DNA from: DATBVX01 sp963696675
GTDB taxonomy: Bacteria > Pseudomonadota > Gammaproteobacteria > Steroidobacterales > Steroidobacteraceae
Assembly (NCBI GenBank): GCA_963696675.1
Contig: CAVOLM010000030.1
Location: forward strand, 1-64,000
Direction of reading: 5' to 3'
Length of the DNA stretch: 64,000 nt
Under the pieces are notes generated by a model that ran no database searches, was not told the origin of the DNA, and worked only from the letters and a program-made list of their open reading frames with translations. The position numbers and the translations under genes are program-made. Positions 47,891-58,419 of this stretch are shown piece after piece; position 1 is the first letter of the stretch; each line of letters begins with the position of its first letter.

Positions 47891-48949
47891 ATGCCGACAG
47901 ATGCCGCCGACGATCTTTTGAATGAGCGGGCACAGCACCTGCTCAGGATCCTGATCGAGAGCTACATCCGTGACGGTCAGCCCGTCGGCTCGCGCACTCT
48001 GTCGCGTGAGTCGGGCCTGAATCTCAGCTCAGCGACCATCCGCAACGTGATGGCGGATCTGGAAGGACTCGGGTTCGTGACTTCTCCGCATACCTCGGCG
48101 GGGCGCATCCCGACTGACAAGGGATATCGGCTGTTCGTGGACTCACTCCTGAAGCTCAAGCCTCTCGATGAGCCCGAAGTTGCCGACCTGCAGCGGCGCC
48201 TGGAAGAACACAGCGACGAGCCGAAAGCGCTGGTGGCCGTTGCTTCACAGGTGCTCTCGACGATCACGCACCTGGCGGGAGTTGTGACACTTCCGCGTCA
48301 ATCGCAGGCGGCGGTGAGCCAGATCGAGTTCGTGGGGCTGTCGGATAACCGGGTGCTCACGATACTGGTGGTCGGGGGACGCGAGGTGCAGAACCGCATC
48401 CTGCACCTGGAGCGGCATTACTCACCGGATGAGTTGCGGCGCGCCGCCAACTACCTCAACGAGCAGGTTCGCGGTCGCAGCTTGAGTGAAGTCCGGGCTG
48501 AGATCCTGGCGCAACTGCACGAGACGCGGCAGAACCTCAATCAATTGATGCTGGACGCGATCCAGCTTGCGCAGCAGATGGTCGATTCGGGAGAGCGTGC
48601 CGCGGCAGGCTATGTCATCGCCGGTGAAACCAACCTGATGGGTTTTGCCGAGCTCTCGAACGTCGAAAAGCTGCGTCGCCTGTTCGAGGCGTTCAACGAG
48701 AAGCGCGACATTCTGCACTTGCTCGATCACAGCCTGCGGGCCGAGGGTGTGCAGATCTTCATCGGCCAGGAGTCCGGGTACACCATCCTGGATGACTGCA
48801 GCGTGGTCACGGCCCCCTACACGCTCGACAACGAGATCGTGGGCGTCCTCGGGGTCATCGGACCGACGCGCATGGCCTATGAACGGGTCATTCCGATCGT
48901 CGACATCACGGCGCGGCTGCTTGGAACTGCCTTGAATTCACGCCGCTGA
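47891..48949 (+). CDS. hrcA: Heat-inducible transcription repressor HrcA
   Basis: Represses class I heat-shock genes by binding the CIRCE element. 352 residues from the ATG at MPTDAADDLLNERAQHLLRI, 12 bases inside a longer GTG frame. The winged-helix region is VGSRTLSRESGLNLSSATIR and the hinge/GAF-like region has GRIPTDKGYRLFVDSLLKL. I looked for CIRCE (TTAGCACTC-N9-GAGTGCTAA) in the two flanking gaps and did not find it, so the HrcA target is probably elsewhere, for example groESL. Confidence 0.95.
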   Translation: MPTDAADDLLNERAQHLLRILIESYIRDGQPVGSRTLSRESGLNLSSATIRNVMADLEGLGFVTSPHTSAGRIPTDKGYRLFVDSLLKLKPLDEPEVADLQRRLEEHSDEPKALVAVASQVLSTITHLAGVVTLPRQSQAAVSQIEFVGLSDNRVLTILVVGGREVQNRILHLERHYSPDELRRAANYLNEQVRGRSLSEVRAEILAQLHETRQNLNQLMLDAIQLAQQMVDSGERAAAGYVIAGETNLMGFAELSNVEKLRRLFEAFNEKRDILHLLDHSLRAEGVQIFIGQESGYTILDDCSVVTAPYTLDNEIVGVLGVIGPTRMAYERVIPIVDITARLLGTALNSRR

Positions 48950-49023
48950 TCCCGATTACCGGCGGGCGGCTGGTATCCTTACCGGCCGCTATTCCCGTAC
49001 CCGCCTCAGTCAGGAGAGTTCCG

Positions 49024-49600
49024 ATGACGAACAGGGCCCACAAGGACGCCGAGCGCGACGCACGCGAGGCACAGGGAGAATTCGACCCCGAGGCCACTGC
49101 CGTACTCTCCGAGAACACTGGGCCTGGCGGCAGCGACGAGTCCCGGGCATTGGCGGACGCCGAGGCGAAAGCCCAGGAGAACTGGAACAACTACTTGCGG
49201 GCAGTGGCCGAGCTCGAGAACTTCCGCAAGCGCATGACGCGGGATCTCGAGAACGCCCACAAGTTCGGTCTCGAAAAGTTTGCGGCTGAACTGCTTGACG
49301 TGCGCGACAGCCTGGAACTGGGGCTGGAAGCGGGCGATAAAGCGGACGTGCGCAGCCTCCTGGCCGGGAAGGAAGCCACGCTGCGGCTCCTGACCAAGGC
49401 TTTCGAGAAGCAGGGGATCACCGAGATCAATCCAGTCGGGGCGCCCTTCGATCCGCAGGTGCACGAGGCCATCGCGATGCAGGAATCGGCCACCGCAGAG
49501 CCCAACACGGTCCTGCAGGTGGTGCAGAAGGGCTACCAGCTCAACGGCCGCCTGTTGCGTCCGGCGAGAGTGATCGTCGCCCGAGCGCCCTCGGGTCTGA
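49024..49600 (+). CDS. grpE: Nucleotide exchange factor GrpE, probable frameshift at the 3' end
   Basis: Releases ADP from DnaK. A long N-terminal coiled coil (AEAKAQENWNNYLRAVAELE) leads to the beta-wing end NPVGAPFDPQVHEAIAMQES and QKGYQLNGRLLRPARVIVAR. GrpE proteins normally stop within a few residues of this point. Uncorrected, the frame runs 40 residues further to 49719, through the dnaK promoter, with unrelated text. Removing one C from the CCC near 49588 gives a TGA at 49598-49600 and a 191-residue protein, which I prefer. An AGGAG site precedes the ATG. Confidence 0.9.
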
Positions 49601-49650
49601 CCCCAAGGGCACAACTGCCGGTCAGGAAAGGGCCTTTTTGCACCATCGCG

Positions 49651-49678
49651 CTTGAAACACCCGTCGTCTTCCCCATCA
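49651..49678 (+). promoter_or_regulatory. Sigma-32 (RpoH) heat-shock promoter for dnaK
   Basis: CTTGAAA (49651-49657), a 13-base spacer, then CCCCATCA (49671-49678). This matches the E. coli sigma-32 consensus CTTGAAA-N13-15-CCCCATNT at all but the last base. It lies 44 bases upstream of the dnaK ATG and inside what would otherwise be the overlong end of grpE. Confidence 0.8.
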
Positions 49679-49721
49679 TGCCGTTCAGGTTTCGAATCTG
49701 TTTTTGCAGGAGTCACTAGTC

Positions 49722-51672
49722 ATGGCCAAGACCATCGGTATCGACCTGGGCACGACCAACTCGTGTGTCGCCATCATGGAAGGCGGCAAGCCCCGGGTCA
49801 TCGAAAACAGCGAGGGTGATCGCACCACGCCCTCCATCGTCGCTTTCACCAAAGACAACGAGGTACTGGTGGGCCAGTCGGCCAAGCGCCAGGCGGTAAC
49901 CAACCCGCAGAACACGCTGTTCGCGATCAAGCGACTCATCGGGCGCAAGTTCACCGATGAAGTCGTGCAGAAGGACATCGGCATGGTGCCGTATAAGATC
50001 GTCAAGGCGGACAACGGCGACGCCTGGGTGGAAGTGAACGGCAAGAAGATGGCGCCGCCCGAAGTCTCGGCGCGCGTGCTCATGAAGATGAAGAAAACCG
50101 CCGAGGATTATCTCGGCGAGACCGTGACTGAAGCCGTCGTCACGGTGCCGGCCTATTTCAACGACTCGCAGCGCCAGGCGACCAAGGACGCCGGCCGCAT
50201 CGCGGGTCTTAACGTCAAGCGCATCATCAATGAGCCGACCGCGGCTGCGCTCGCGTACGGCCTCGACAAGACGGGCGGCGATCGCAAGATCGCGGTCTAC
50301 GACCTTGGGCGGTGGCACCTTCGACATTTCCATCATCGAGATCGCAGAGATCGACGGCGAGCGCCAGTTCGAAGTGCTGTCTACGAACGGCGATACGTTC
50401 CTGGGCGGCGAGGACTTCGACCTGCGCGTGATCAACTTCATCGCCGAGGAATTCAAGAAGGAGAGTGGCGTGGACGTGCGGCGGGATCCGCTCGCCATGC
50501 AGCGCCTCAAGGAAGCCTCAGAGAAGGCGAAGATCGAGCTCTCCTCCAGCCAGCAGACGGACGTCAACCTGCCGTACATCACGGCGGATGCGAGCGGCCC
50601 GAAGCACCTCAACGTGCGCCTCACGCGCGCGAAGCTCGAGTCGCTGGTGGAAGACCTGGTGCAGAAGACCCTCGGTCCGTGCAAGACCGCGCTCAAGGAT
50701 GCCGGCCTTTCGGTCGGCGAAGTCGGCGAGGTGATCCTCGTCGGTGGCCAGACGCGCATGCCGCTGGTGCAGAAAGTGGTGCGTGACCTCTTCGGCAAGG
50801 AGCCGCGCAAGGACGTGAACCCGGACGAGGCGGTCGCGGTCGGTGCCGCGATTCAGGCGGGCGTGCTCGCGGGCGACGTCAAGGACGTGCTGCTGCTCGA
50901 TGTCACGCCGCTCTCGCTCGGTATCGAGACCCTCGGCGGCGTGATGACGAAGCTGATCGAGAAGAACACCACGATCCCGACCAAGGCGAACCAGGTGTTC
51001 TCGACCGCGGACGACAACCAGACGGCCGTGACCATTCACGTGCTGCAGGGCGAGCGCGAGCGCGCGAGCGACAACAAGTCGCTCGGCCGCTTCGACCTGG
51101 CGGACATTCCGCCGGCACCGCGCGGCATGCCGCAGGTCGAAGTCACCTTCGACATCGATGCGAACGGCATCCTGAACGTGTCGGCCAAGGACAAGGCGAC
51201 GGGCAAGGAACAGAAGATCGTGATCAAGGCCTCGAGCGGCCTCAATGAGCAGGAGATCCAGCGCATGGTCAAGGACGCCGAAGCGCACGCGGAAGAGGAC
51301 AAGCGCTTCCGCGAGCTGGTCGATGCGCGCAATCGTGGTGATGCGTTGATGCATGCCACCGAGAAGTCGCTCAAGGATCTGGGTGACAAGGTCACCTCCG
51401 AGGAGCGCTACAAGATCGAGACTGCGATCTCGGCGCTCAAGACCGCGCTGAGCGGCGATGACAAGGATGCGATCGAAAAGCGCTCGCACGAGCTGGCACA
51501 GGCGTCGGCAGCGATTGCGCAGCGTGCCTACAGCCAGCAGGCAGGCGAGGGTGCGCCAGGCCCGGATGCCGGGGCATCAGCCGGGAGCGGTGCGAGCAGC
51601 GGTGGCGGCAAGGACGATGTGCTCGATGCCGAGTTCGAGGAAGTGAAAGACAAAGGTCGCAAGAGCTCATAA
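49722..51672 (+). CDS. dnaK: Hsp70 chaperone DnaK, one frameshift
   Basis: ATP-driven folding chaperone, about 649 residues after correction. It starts MAKTIGIDLGTTNSCVAIME with AGGAG upstream. ATPase signatures are VPAYFNDSQRQATKDAGRIA, then LGGGTFDISIIEI once an extra G near 50308 is removed, and VILVGGQTRMPLVQKVV; the substrate domain starts LLLDVTPLSLGIETLGGVMT. The C-terminal lid ends in a Gly/Ala/Ser-rich stretch and DVLDAEFEEVKD. A conserved start, lid and tail leave no doubt. Confidence 0.97.
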
Positions 51673-51701
51673 GAGTTCAGTGCGGTTCTTGGGATGGATG
51701 G

Positions 51702-51732
51702 CCGCCGCGGGGTCGTAAAGGTCCCGCGGCGG
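51702..51732 (+). terminator. Strong hairpin between dnaK and dnaJ
   Basis: CCGCCGCGGG (51702-51711) pairs perfectly with CCCGCGGCGG (51723-51732) across an 11-base loop. There is no U-tract, so it is more likely a processing, stability or attenuation hairpin that lowers dnaJ relative to dnaK than a full terminator. Confidence 0.55.
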
Positions 51733-51759
51733 TCGCATGTTTGAAGGTTCTGCGGCGTA

Positions 51760-52887
51760 ATGTCGAAACGCGACTACTACAAAGTGCTCGAACTGGCGCG
51801 CAACGCCACCGAAGCCGAGATCAAGAAGGCGTACCGGCGGCTCGCGATGAAATTTCATCCCGACCGCAATCCCCACGACACGGAAGCCGAGGAGAAATTC
51901 AAGGAAGCCAAGGAGGCCTACGAAGTTCTGACCGATGCGCAGAAGCGCGCGGCATACGACCAGTTCGGTCACGCCGGGGTCGATGCGAGCCGCGGCGGCG
52001 CGGGGTTCAGTGCCGCTGATGCGTTCGGCGACATCTTCGGCGATGTGTTCGGCGATATCTTCGGCGGCGGCCGGCGCAGCCGCTCGCAGGTGTTCCGAGG
52101 TGCCGACCTGCGCTACGGCATGGAGCTCGAACTCGATCAGGCCGTGTTTGGCGACAGCGTCGACATCGAGTTCCAGACACTCGCCGAGTGCGAGGTGTGT
52201 AGCGGCAGCGGAGCAGCGAAGGGCTCAAGCCCGGTCACCTGCGAAACCTGCAGCGGGCAAGGGAGCGTGCGCGTCAGCCAGGGATTTTTCAGCGTTCAGC
52301 AGACCTGCCCGCGCTGCAAAGGCCGGGGGCAGATCATTCAGAAGCCCTGCGACAACTGCCACGGCCAGGGCCGCATTCGCCGCCCCAAAACGCTGACGGT
52401 CAAGGTCCCACCGGGTGTCGACACCGGCGATCGCATCCGCCTCGCGGGCGAAGGAGAAGCCGGGCGTAACGGCGGGCCGACCGGTGATCTGTACGTCGAG
52501 ATCCAGGTCCGCGAGCATCCGATCTTCGAGCGCGATGGCAGTCACCTGTCATGCGAAGTTCCGATCAGCTTCGCGACCGCCGTTCTCGGTGGCCAGGTCG
52601 ACGTGCCGACCCTGGATGGACACGTGACGCTCAAGGTTCCGACGGAGACGCAATCCGGGCGCGTGTTTCGCCTGCGTGAGAAAGGCGTGCGCCCGGTGCG
52701 CGGCGGTCCGGTCGGAGACCTGTTCTGTCGCGTGGTGGTCGAGACGCCCGTCAATCTGGCCTCCGAGCAGAAGGAGCTGCTGCGTAAGCTCGATGAGTCC
52801 CTGCGCGGCGATCACAAGCGACACAATCCGCGCGAGCAGGGCTGGCTCGAGGGCGTCAAGAAATTCTTCGAGAACATCGGCCGATGA
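51760..52887 (+). CDS. dnaJ: Hsp40 co-chaperone DnaJ
   Basis: Stimulates DnaK ATPase and presents substrates. 375 residues: the J domain has the HPD motif in KFHPDRNPHD, then a Gly/Phe-rich linker (FGDIFGDVFGDIFGGG), and four zinc-finger repeats CEVCSGSG, CETCSGQG, CPRCKGRG and CDNCHGQG, then the C-terminal beta domains. Its stop overlaps the dapB start as ATGA. Confidence 0.98.
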   Translation: MSKRDYYKVLELARNATEAEIKKAYRRLAMKFHPDRNPHDTEAEEKFKEAKEAYEVLTDAQKRAAYDQFGHAGVDASRGGAGFSAADAFGDIFGDVFGDIFGGGRRSRSQVFRGADLRYGMELELDQAVFGDSVDIEFQTLAECEVCSGSGAAKGSSPVTCETCSGQGSVRVSQGFFSVQQTCPRCKGRGQIIQKPCDNCHGQGRIRRPKTLTVKVPPGVDTGDRIRLAGEGEAGRNGGPTGDLYVEIQVREHPIFERDGSHLSCEVPISFATAVLGGQVDVPTLDGHVTLKVPTETQSGRVFRLREKGVRPVRGGPVGDLFCRVVVETPVNLASEQKELLRKLDESLRGDHKRHNPREQGWLEGVKKFFENIGR

Positions 52888-53675
52888 CGAGGAGCGTCGC
52901 GCTGTTCGGAGTGAGCGGTCGGATGGGCCGTGCACTGCTGGAGGCGATGCGCGACGAACCTGACCTCAAGCTGAGCGGAGCACTGGCCTCTCCGGCGAGC
53001 AAGCATCTCGGCAGTGATGCCGGTGAACTCTACGGCGGTCGATCGCTCGGGGTCATCGTGACGTCCGATCGAGAGCGGGCCATGGTTGGCGCCGAGGTCG
53101 TGATCGACTTTACGCTCGCGAACTCGGTTCCCGACACCTTGCGTGCATGCACGGCCCATCGTTGCCCGCTGGTGTTGGGTACGACCGGCCTGTCGCCGGA
53201 CGCCTTGGCGCAACTGCGCGCAAGCGCGGCGACGATCCCGATCCTCTATTCGCCCAACATGAGCATCGGCGTCAACGTGATGATCAACCTGGCACGAGCG
53301 GCGGCGCGCACGCTTGGGTCGAGTTTCGAAGTCGACATTCTCGACATTCATCACCGGAACAAGATCGATGCACCTTCCGGCACCGCGCTCAAACTCGGCG
53401 AAAGCGTCGCATCCGCTCGAGGACAGGAATTGGCCAAGGTTGCGCTCAAGGAAGGAGAGGCGAAGTCGCGTAGCAGCGGCCAGATCGTGTTCACCTCGGT
53501 GCGCGAGGGCGACCAGGTGGGTGAGCACCGCGTCAGCTTCGAGGGTCCTGGCGAGTCTTTGATCCTGACGCACCGCGCCACCGACCGAGTGATCTACGCG
53601 CGCGGAGCGTTGCGAGCTGCGAACTGGTTGGTTGGAAAGCCGCCCGGTCTCTATTCCATGGCAGATATACTTTGA
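52884..53675 (+). CDS. dapB: 4-hydroxy-tetrahydrodipicolinate reductase
   Basis: Second step of the DapA-DapB route to diaminopimelate and lysine. 263 residues; the NAD(P) motif is VALFGVSGRMGRALLEAM, the catalytic motif ILDIHHRNKIDAPSGTALKL with the His pair and Lys, and VLGTTGLSPDAL precedes it. The ATGA overlap with dnaJ couples it to the heat-shock cluster. A small hairpin follows the stop. Confidence 0.97.
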   Translation: MTRSVALFGVSGRMGRALLEAMRDEPDLKLSGALASPASKHLGSDAGELYGGRSLGVIVTSDRERAMVGAEVVIDFTLANSVPDTLRACTAHRCPLVLGTTGLSPDALAQLRASAATIPILYSPNMSIGVNVMINLARAAARTLGSSFEVDILDIHHRNKIDAPSGTALKLGESVASARGQELAKVALKEGEAKSRSSGQIVFTSVREGDQVGEHRVSFEGPGESLILTHRATDRVIYARGALRAANWLVGKPPGLYSMADIL

Positions 53676-53683
53676 TAAATCAG

Positions 53684-53701
53684 AGAGATATCAGTATCTC
53701 T
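53684..53701 (+). terminator. Hairpin just after dapB
   Basis: AGAGATA-TCAG-TATCTCT forms a 7-bp stem with a 4-base loop 8 bases after the dapB stop. No U-tract follows, so termination is possible but weak. Confidence 0.35.
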
Positions 53702-53820
53702 TGAGAACTTCAGATAGCTGTGGACAATTGACGTTCCCAGGGAGACTGAGGGGCGTAGTGGCGTGGACAGTGATGGGTCGAGTTCGTAAAATTCGCGCCG
53801 TTGCCAATAGGGTAGTCTGT

Positions 53821-53862
53821 CAAAGCGGGACGGAGTTCTGATGAAGAGCTCCTCCCGCTTTG
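53821..53862 (+). promoter_or_regulatory. Long hairpin in the carAB leader
   Basis: CAAAGCGGGA plus GGAG (53821-53835, one bulged C) pairs with CTCC plus TCCCGCTTTG (53849-53862) across a 13-base loop. It lies 50 bases before the carA start in a 236-base gap with no gene. A leader attenuator or terminator is plausible because carAB is controlled by arginine and pyrimidines, but no U-tract or leader peptide is evident. Confidence 0.45.
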
Positions 53863-53911
53863 TACATGCGCACCCCGATTTCTGCGCGTTGCGGGCGAAG
53901 GGGACAACTGG

Positions 53912-55096
53912 TTGACCGTTCCTGCTGTGTTGGCCTTGGAAGACGGAAGCGTCTTTCGAGGCGTTTCGATTGGCGCCAAGGGAAATACCACCGGCGAAGT
54001 TGTCTTCAATACCTCGATCAGCGGCTATCAGGAAATCCTCACCGATCCGTCCTACTGCCGGCAGATCGTCACTCTCACCCACCCGCACATTGGCAACGTG
54101 GGTGCCAACCCCGAGGACCTGGAGTCGGCCGCGATCTACGCCGCGGGACTCGTCGTGCGCGACCTGCCGCTCCTGGCGAGCAGTTGGCGTTGCGCTGAAT
54201 CGCTCGCGAGTTTTCTTCAGCGCGGCAAGCTCGTCGCCATCGCCGAGATCGATACGCGCCGGCTCACGCGCATCCTGCGCGACAAGGGTGCGCAGGCTGG
54301 TTGCATCATGACCGGCGACATGATCGATGAGAGCGCCGCAGTGCGTGCGGCGAGCAAGTTCCCGGGACTGAAGGGCATGGATCTCGCCAAGGTCGTGACC
54401 ACGCGTCGCCAATATCAATGGAACGAGGGCAGCATCTGGAGCGCCGAGGAGCGCAACCTGCCGCGTCCGGCCGCTCGTTTGCACGTAGTGACGTATGACT
54501 TCGGCGTCAAGCGCAACATCCTGCGCCTGCTCGCCGACTACGGGTGTCGAATGACAGTCGTGCCCGCGACCACGTCCGCAGAGCAGGCGCTTGCTCTGAA
54601 TCCCGACGGGATTCTGCTCTCCAACGGGCCCGGTGATCCGGAACCGTGCGACTACGCGATACGCGCCATCCAGGAACTCATGGAGAGCGGCGTCCCGGTG
54701 TTCGGCATTTGCCTGGGGCACCAGCTGCTCGGTCTCGCGAGCGGCGCACGTACCGTGAAGATGAAGTTCGGTCATCACGGCGCGAACCATCCGGTCCAGG
54801 ATCTCGCCAGCGGCAGGGTTTTCATCTCCACTCAGAACCACGGCTTCGCGGTGGACGAGAGCACGCTGCCCGAGAACACCAAAGCGACGCATCGCTCGCT
54901 GTTCGATGGTTCGCTTCAAGGGCTGGAGCGCATCGACAAGCCAGCCTTTGGTTTTCAGGGACATCCCGAGGCGAGCCCGGGTCCGCACGACATGCAGCCC
55001 ATGTTCGAGCAGTTCCTTTACCTCATGGTCAAGCGCTTGCAGAGCATCCAGCGCGCCCAGAAGGGGCAGCAGGGCAAGCGCCGCGCCGCCGAGTAG
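53912..55096 (+). CDS. carA: Carbamoyl-phosphate synthase small subunit
   Basis: Glutamine amidotransferase subunit that feeds ammonia to CarB for arginine and pyrimidine synthesis. 394 residues, TTG start (LTVPAVLALEDGSVFRG) with GAAGGGG upstream. The N-terminal CarA domain has TTGEVVFNTSISGYQEILTD; the GATase triad Cys is in FGICLGHQLLGLASG, and the His and Glu are in FGFQGHPEASPGPHD. carB follows after 97 bases. Confidence 0.97.
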   Translation: MTVPAVLALEDGSVFRGVSIGAKGNTTGEVVFNTSISGYQEILTDPSYCRQIVTLTHPHIGNVGANPEDLESAAIYAAGLVVRDLPLLASSWRCAESLASFLQRGKLVAIAEIDTRRLTRILRDKGAQAGCIMTGDMIDESAAVRAASKFPGLKGMDLAKVVTTRRQYQWNEGSIWSAEERNLPRPAARLHVVTYDFGVKRNILRLLADYGCRMTVVPATTSAEQALALNPDGILLSNGPGDPEPCDYAIRAIQELMESGVPVFGICLGHQLLGLASGARTVKMKFGHHGANHPVQDLASGRVFISTQNHGFAVDESTLPENTKATHRSLFDGSLQGLERIDKPAFGFQGHPEASPGPHDMQPMFEQFLYLMVKRLQSIQRAQKGQQGKRRAAE

Positions 55097-55193
55097 GAGC
55101 AACAGGTGTACGAGGATCGCAATCCTTCACGACGTGAAGGTGGACTGCTTGTGTCCGGGCCTCAATTCGTGACCTCTCTTCGATAGAGACAGC

Positions 55194-58100
55194 ATGCCGA
55201 AGCGCACAGACATCAAGAGCATCCTGATCATCGGTGCCGGTCCCATCGTGATCGGCCAGGCGTGCGAGTTCGACTATTCGGGCGCGCAAGCGTGCAAAGC
55301 GCTACGCGAGGAGGGCTATCGGGTCATCCTCGTCAATTCCAATCCCGCTACGATCATGACCGACCCCGAGATGGCGGATGCGATCTACATCGAGCCGGTC
55401 AACTGGCGCACGGTCGCACGCATCATCGAGAAGGAAACTCCGGATGCGTTGCTTCCGACGATGGGCGGGCAGACTGCGCTCAATTGCGCCCTCGACCTGG
55501 CGCGTGAAGGCGTGCTGGAAAAGTGGGGCGTGGAGCTGATCGCCGCCTCCCGCGAAGCAATCGACATGGCCGAGGATCGCGAGCTGTTTCGCGATGCGAT
55601 GCGCGAGATCGGTCTCGAGGTACCCCGCGCGCGCATTGCGCACAGCATGGAGGAAGCGATCGCGGTGCAGGCCGAGATCGGCTATCCGACCGTGATTCGA
55701 CCGTCCTTCACGCTGGGCGGAAGCGGCGGCGGCATCGCCTACAACCGCGAGGAATTCGAGCAGATCGTGGCGCGCGGCCTCGATGCTTCGCCGACCAACG
55801 AAGTGCTGCTCGAGGAATCGGTCACCGGCTGGAAAGAGTTCGAGCTCGAAGTGGTGCGCGACCACCAGGACAACTGCATCGTCGTGTGCTCGATCGAGAA
55901 TCTCGATCCAATGGGCGTGCATACCGGCGATTCGATCACCGTCGCGCCGGCGCAGACGCTGACCGACAAGGAATACCAGCGCATGCGTAACGCGGCGATC
56001 GCGGTGTTGCGCAAGATCGGCGTCGATACCGGCGGGTCCAATGTGCAGTTCGCGATCAATCCCGGAGGATGGCCGGCTCCTCGTGATCGAAATGAACCCA
56101 CGAGTATCGCGTTCGTCGGCGCTGGCTTCGAAGGCCACCGGCTTTCCGATCGCGAAAGTGGCCGCCAAGCTTGCCGTCGGGTACACGCTCGATGAGCTCA
56201 GGAACGAAATCACCGGTGGCGCCACGCCCGCGTCGTTCGAGCCCACGATCGACTACATCGTCACCAAGATTCCACGGTTCACGTTCGAGAAATTCCCCGG
56301 CTCCAATCGACGCCTGACGACGCAGATGAAGTCTGTGGGCGAGGCAATGGCCATCGGGCGCACTTTCCAGGAATCGCTCCAGAAGGCGTTGCGAAGCCTG
56401 GAGACCGGCTGGGACGGCCTCGATCCGCAACTGACTCTGCCGCTGAGTGATGAATCGGCCGGCGTGCTGGCGCAGGAGCTGGCATCGCCCGGCCCGGACC
56501 GAATGCTGTTTGTTGCGGATGCATTCCGCGCGGGCTGGTCGCTCGATAAGGTGCACGGACTCACGCGTGTCGATCCCTGGTTTCTCCGCCAGATCCAGGA
56601 CCTGGTCGAAGAAGAAGGCAAAGTTCAATCCGGTGGGCTGGAATCACTCGAGGTGAAGCGCCTGCGGACGCTCAAGCGCAAAGGATTTTCGGACCGGCGC
56701 CTGGCGCACCTGCTCGGCATCGAGGAAGCCGCGATCCGCAAGCGCCGCCACAAGTTTGCGCTGCACCCGGTGTACAAGCGGGTCGACACTTGCGCGGCCG
56801 AATTCGCCACGTCCACGGCCTACATGTATTCGACCTATGAAGAGGAGTGCGAGGCGAATCCGAGCGAGCGTCGCAAGATCATGATCCTCGGCGGTGGTCC
56901 GAATCGCATCGGACAGGGCATCGAGTTCGATTATTGCTGCGTGCATGCCGCGCTCGCGCTGCGCGAAGACGGCTACGAGACCATCATGGTCAACTGCAAT
57001 CCGGAGACCGTGTCCACCGACTACGACACTTCGGATCGGCTGTATTTCGAGCCGCTGACGTTCGAAGACGTCATGGAAATCATCGCCAAGGAAAAGCCCG
57101 AAGGCGTGATTGTCCAATACGGCGGTCAGACGCCACTCAAGCTATCGCGCGCGTTGGCCGCGGCGGGCGCGCCGATCATCGGCACGACGCCTGACTCAAT
57201 CGATATCGCCGAGGATCGCGAACGCTTTCAGCAGCTGGTAAAGACCCTGGGACTCAAGCAGCCAGCGAATGCCAGTGCCCGCACCGAGGAGCAGGCAGTG
57301 ATCCTGGCACGCGAAGTGGGCTTCCCCCTGGTGGTGCGTCCCTCATATGTGCTGGGCGGGCGTGCCATGGAAGTCGTGTTCAACGAAGAAGATCTGCGCG
57401 TCTACATGACCGACGCAGTGAAAGTCTCCAATGACAGCCCGGTGTTGCTCGATCGCTTCCTGGACCTCGCCATCGAGGTGGACGTGGACGCGATCTGCGA
57501 CGGCGAGGAGGTCCTGATCGGCGGCATCATGGAGCATATCGAGCAGGCGGGCGTTCATTCGGGCGATTCGGGCTGTTCCTTGCCCCCGAACGGCCTGAGC
57601 GCAGAGGTCCAGGTCGAGCTGAAGGAGCAGACCCAGAAGCTGGCCAAGGCGCTCAACGTCGTCGGCCTGATGAACGTTCAGTTTGCAATCCAGAGCGGTG
57701 TCATCTACATCCTCGAGGTGAATCCGCGCGCCTCGCGAACCGTGCCGTTTGTCTCCAAGGCAACGGGAGTGCCGCTCGCCAAGGTTGCCGCGCGCGTGAT
57801 GACGGGCCGCAAGCTCAGGGAGCTCGGCGTCTCGGAGATCAAGACACCGGGCTATTTCTCGGTCAAGGAAGCTGTGTTCCCGTTCTCCAAGTTCCCTGAA
57901 GCCGACCCGATCCTTGGACCGGAAATGAAGTCCACCGGCGAAGTGATGGGCACCGGCCGCACCTTTGGCGAGGCGTACGCAAAGGCTCAGGCTGCCTCGG
58001 GCGTGGTGCTGCCGACGCGCGGAACCTGCCTCATCAGCGTGCGCGATCGCGACAAGCCCGGCGCCATCGAGCTGGCGCAGCTGCTGATCGCGCGGGGATT

Positions 58101-58419
58101 CGAGATCATCGCGACCGACGGCACGGAGAAGGCACTGAGCGCGGCGGGCATTGCCTGTCGGCGCGTGAACAAGGTACGCGAGGGCAGGCCGCACATCGTG
58201 GACATGATCAAGAACGACGAGATCAACCTGATCGTGAACACCACCGAAGGCAAGCAAGCGATCCGCGAGTCGCGGTCGATCCGGCGCGAGGCCGTGCATC
58301 GGAAGGTCACCTACTACACGACCGTCGCGGCGGCGCGCGCCACGTGCGATGCGCTCGATCACCTGAACGAGGTGGAGGTGAACCGGTTGCAGGATCTGCA
58401 CGAGGAGCGCGTGGCGTGA
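55194..58419 (+). CDS. carB: Carbamoyl-phosphate synthase large subunit, one frameshift
   Basis: Makes carbamoyl phosphate from bicarbonate, ammonia and two ATP. Two homologous ATP-grasp halves are visible: the first from ILIIGAGPIVIGQACEFDYS, the second from IMILGGGPNRIGQGIEFDYC. The C-terminal allosteric domain contains GFEIIATDGTEKALSAAGIA. One extra base near 56064 breaks the frame in FAINPEDGRLLVIEMNPRVS; the corrected length is 1074 residues, as expected. The stop overlaps the greA start as GTGA. Confidence 0.97.

Noticed and set aside
47737..49023. CIRCE element near hrcA or grpE
   Set aside because: I looked for TTAGCACTC-N9-GAGTGCTAA in both gaps; only a partial GTTAGCGGCAC near 47834 was seen, without the partner arm.
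20800..56100. Programmed frameshifting or recoding as a general explanation for broken housekeeping genes
   Set aside because: Shift sites are unrelated to each other, lie in conserved cores and lack stimulatory motifs.
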